From: Anaerolineae bacterium
GTDB lineage: Bacteria; Chloroflexota; Anaerolineae; SpSt-313
NCBI GenBank assembly: GCA_023511475.1
Contig: JAIMBM010000210.1
Location: forward strand, 1-5,920
DNA length: 5,920 nt
Reading direction: 5' to 3'
The position numbers and the translations under genes were made by a program. Position 1 is the first letter of the stretch. Every line of letters starts with the position of its first letter. Below, piece by piece: positions 5,596-5,920 of the stretch. The notes below the pieces were generated by a model. That model was not told where the DNA came from. It worked only from the letters and a program-made list of their open reading frames with translations, and ran no database searches.

Positions 5596-5920
5596 TCACC
5601 TCCCTTCGGCGGCGCGCGCTGCCGCAATCAGAGCAGCGCCCAGGGCACCTGCGAACTGGGCGTCAGGAGGAACCGTGATGGCCACCCTTCCGATCGCCTC
5701 AAGGGCCGCAATGACGCCGGCGTTCTGGGCCACTCCGCCGGTACATACGACGACGGGCGTCAGACCGACTCGTCCCGCCATGCCCAGCAGGCGGCTGGCA
5801 ATCGCATGATGGAGCCCCGCTACGATCTCCGGCCGCGGTGTGCCCCGCGCCAGATGCGAGATCACTTCCGATTCGGCAAAGACGGTGCAGGTCGAGCTGA
5901 TGGTCACCGGCCGGCAGGCC
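5596..5920 (-). CDS. CoA-substrate activase ATPase, HgdC/BcrA/BadF type (C-terminal part)
   Basis: The last 107 residues of a BadF/BadG/BcrA/BcrD-family ATPase are visible; the N-terminal portion lies beyond the right edge. Relatives are homodimeric Fe-S ATPases that push an electron into 2-hydroxyacyl-CoA dehydratases or benzoyl-CoA reductases. The fragment begins ACRPVTISSTCTVFAESE; the cysteine in ISSTC is one of the two conserved ligands for the [4Fe-4S] cluster shared between subunits. Further on are the nucleotide-site motif CTGGVAQNAGV and the C-terminal pattern PDAQFAGALGAALIA, followed by TGA at 5596-5598. GTG at 5907 is an internal codon, not the start, since family similarity runs upstream of it. 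The acyl-CoA ligase downstream on the same strand fits a CoA-thioester pathway. Which partner enzyme it serves cannot be said from this fragment. Confidence 0.92.
   Translation of the reverse strand, partial: ACRPVTISSTCTVFAESEVISHLARGTPRPEIVAGLHHAIASRLLGMAGRVGLTPVVVCTGGVAQNAGVIAALEAIGRVAITVPPDAQFAGALGAALIAAARAAEGR

Noticed and set aside
1..5920. CRISPR array, tandem repeats, IS ends, tRNA or rRNA genes
   Set aside because: I saw no regularly spaced direct repeats, transposase-like proteins or cloverleaf/rRNA-like sequence on either strand by eye.

Overview
The window is GC-rich and densely coded. The gene content points to an anaerobic bacterium, most plausibly a high-GC Firmicute or Clostridia-like lineage. 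The anaerobe signal is the C-terminal part of an oxygen-sensitive HgdC/BcrA-type CoA-substrate activase at the right edge. The Firmicute placement is an inference from general protein style, not a proven assignment. No mobile element, CRISPR array, rRNA or tRNA gene was recognised.

Left part, + strand. The last 42 codons of an unrecognised gene end at 130. A roughly 300-bp stretch without a convincing gene follows. Next comes a cluster whose recognisable members concern RNA: a short FAD-protein/sulfur-carrier hybrid ORF (427-963), the tRNA 2-thiolation enzyme TtuA (968-1915), a YhhQ-family queuosine-precursor transporter (1902-2624) and the ribosome-assembly GTPase Era (2764-3705). TtuA and YhhQ overlap by 14 nt and TtuA starts 4 nt after the hybrid ORF, so these three are probably co-transcribed. 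Era sits 138 nt further on, behind a small hairpin. A strong intrinsic terminator closes the block at 3729-3775.

Right part, - strand, convergent with the first block. An AMP-forming acyl-CoA ligase (5475 down to 3793) lies 120 nt downstream of the activase gene, which enters from beyond the right edge. The pair suggests a route in which an acid is activated to its CoA thioester and then handled by a radical-type dehydratase or reductase, which would have to be encoded outside the window.

The most unusual item is the hybrid ORF at 427-963. About 140 residues of a Rossmann FAD-binding domain run, without a stop, into the C-terminal half of a ThiS/MoaD/TtuB-like sulfur carrier that ends in the functional Gly-Gly. 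It lies directly before the gene for the enzyme such a carrier normally feeds. Both partners are incomplete at the joint, so a deletion between two neighbouring genes or an assembly chimera is the most economical reading; a working fusion is possible but unproven. The codons for the terminal Gly-Gly also form the Shine-Dalgarno sequence of ttuA.
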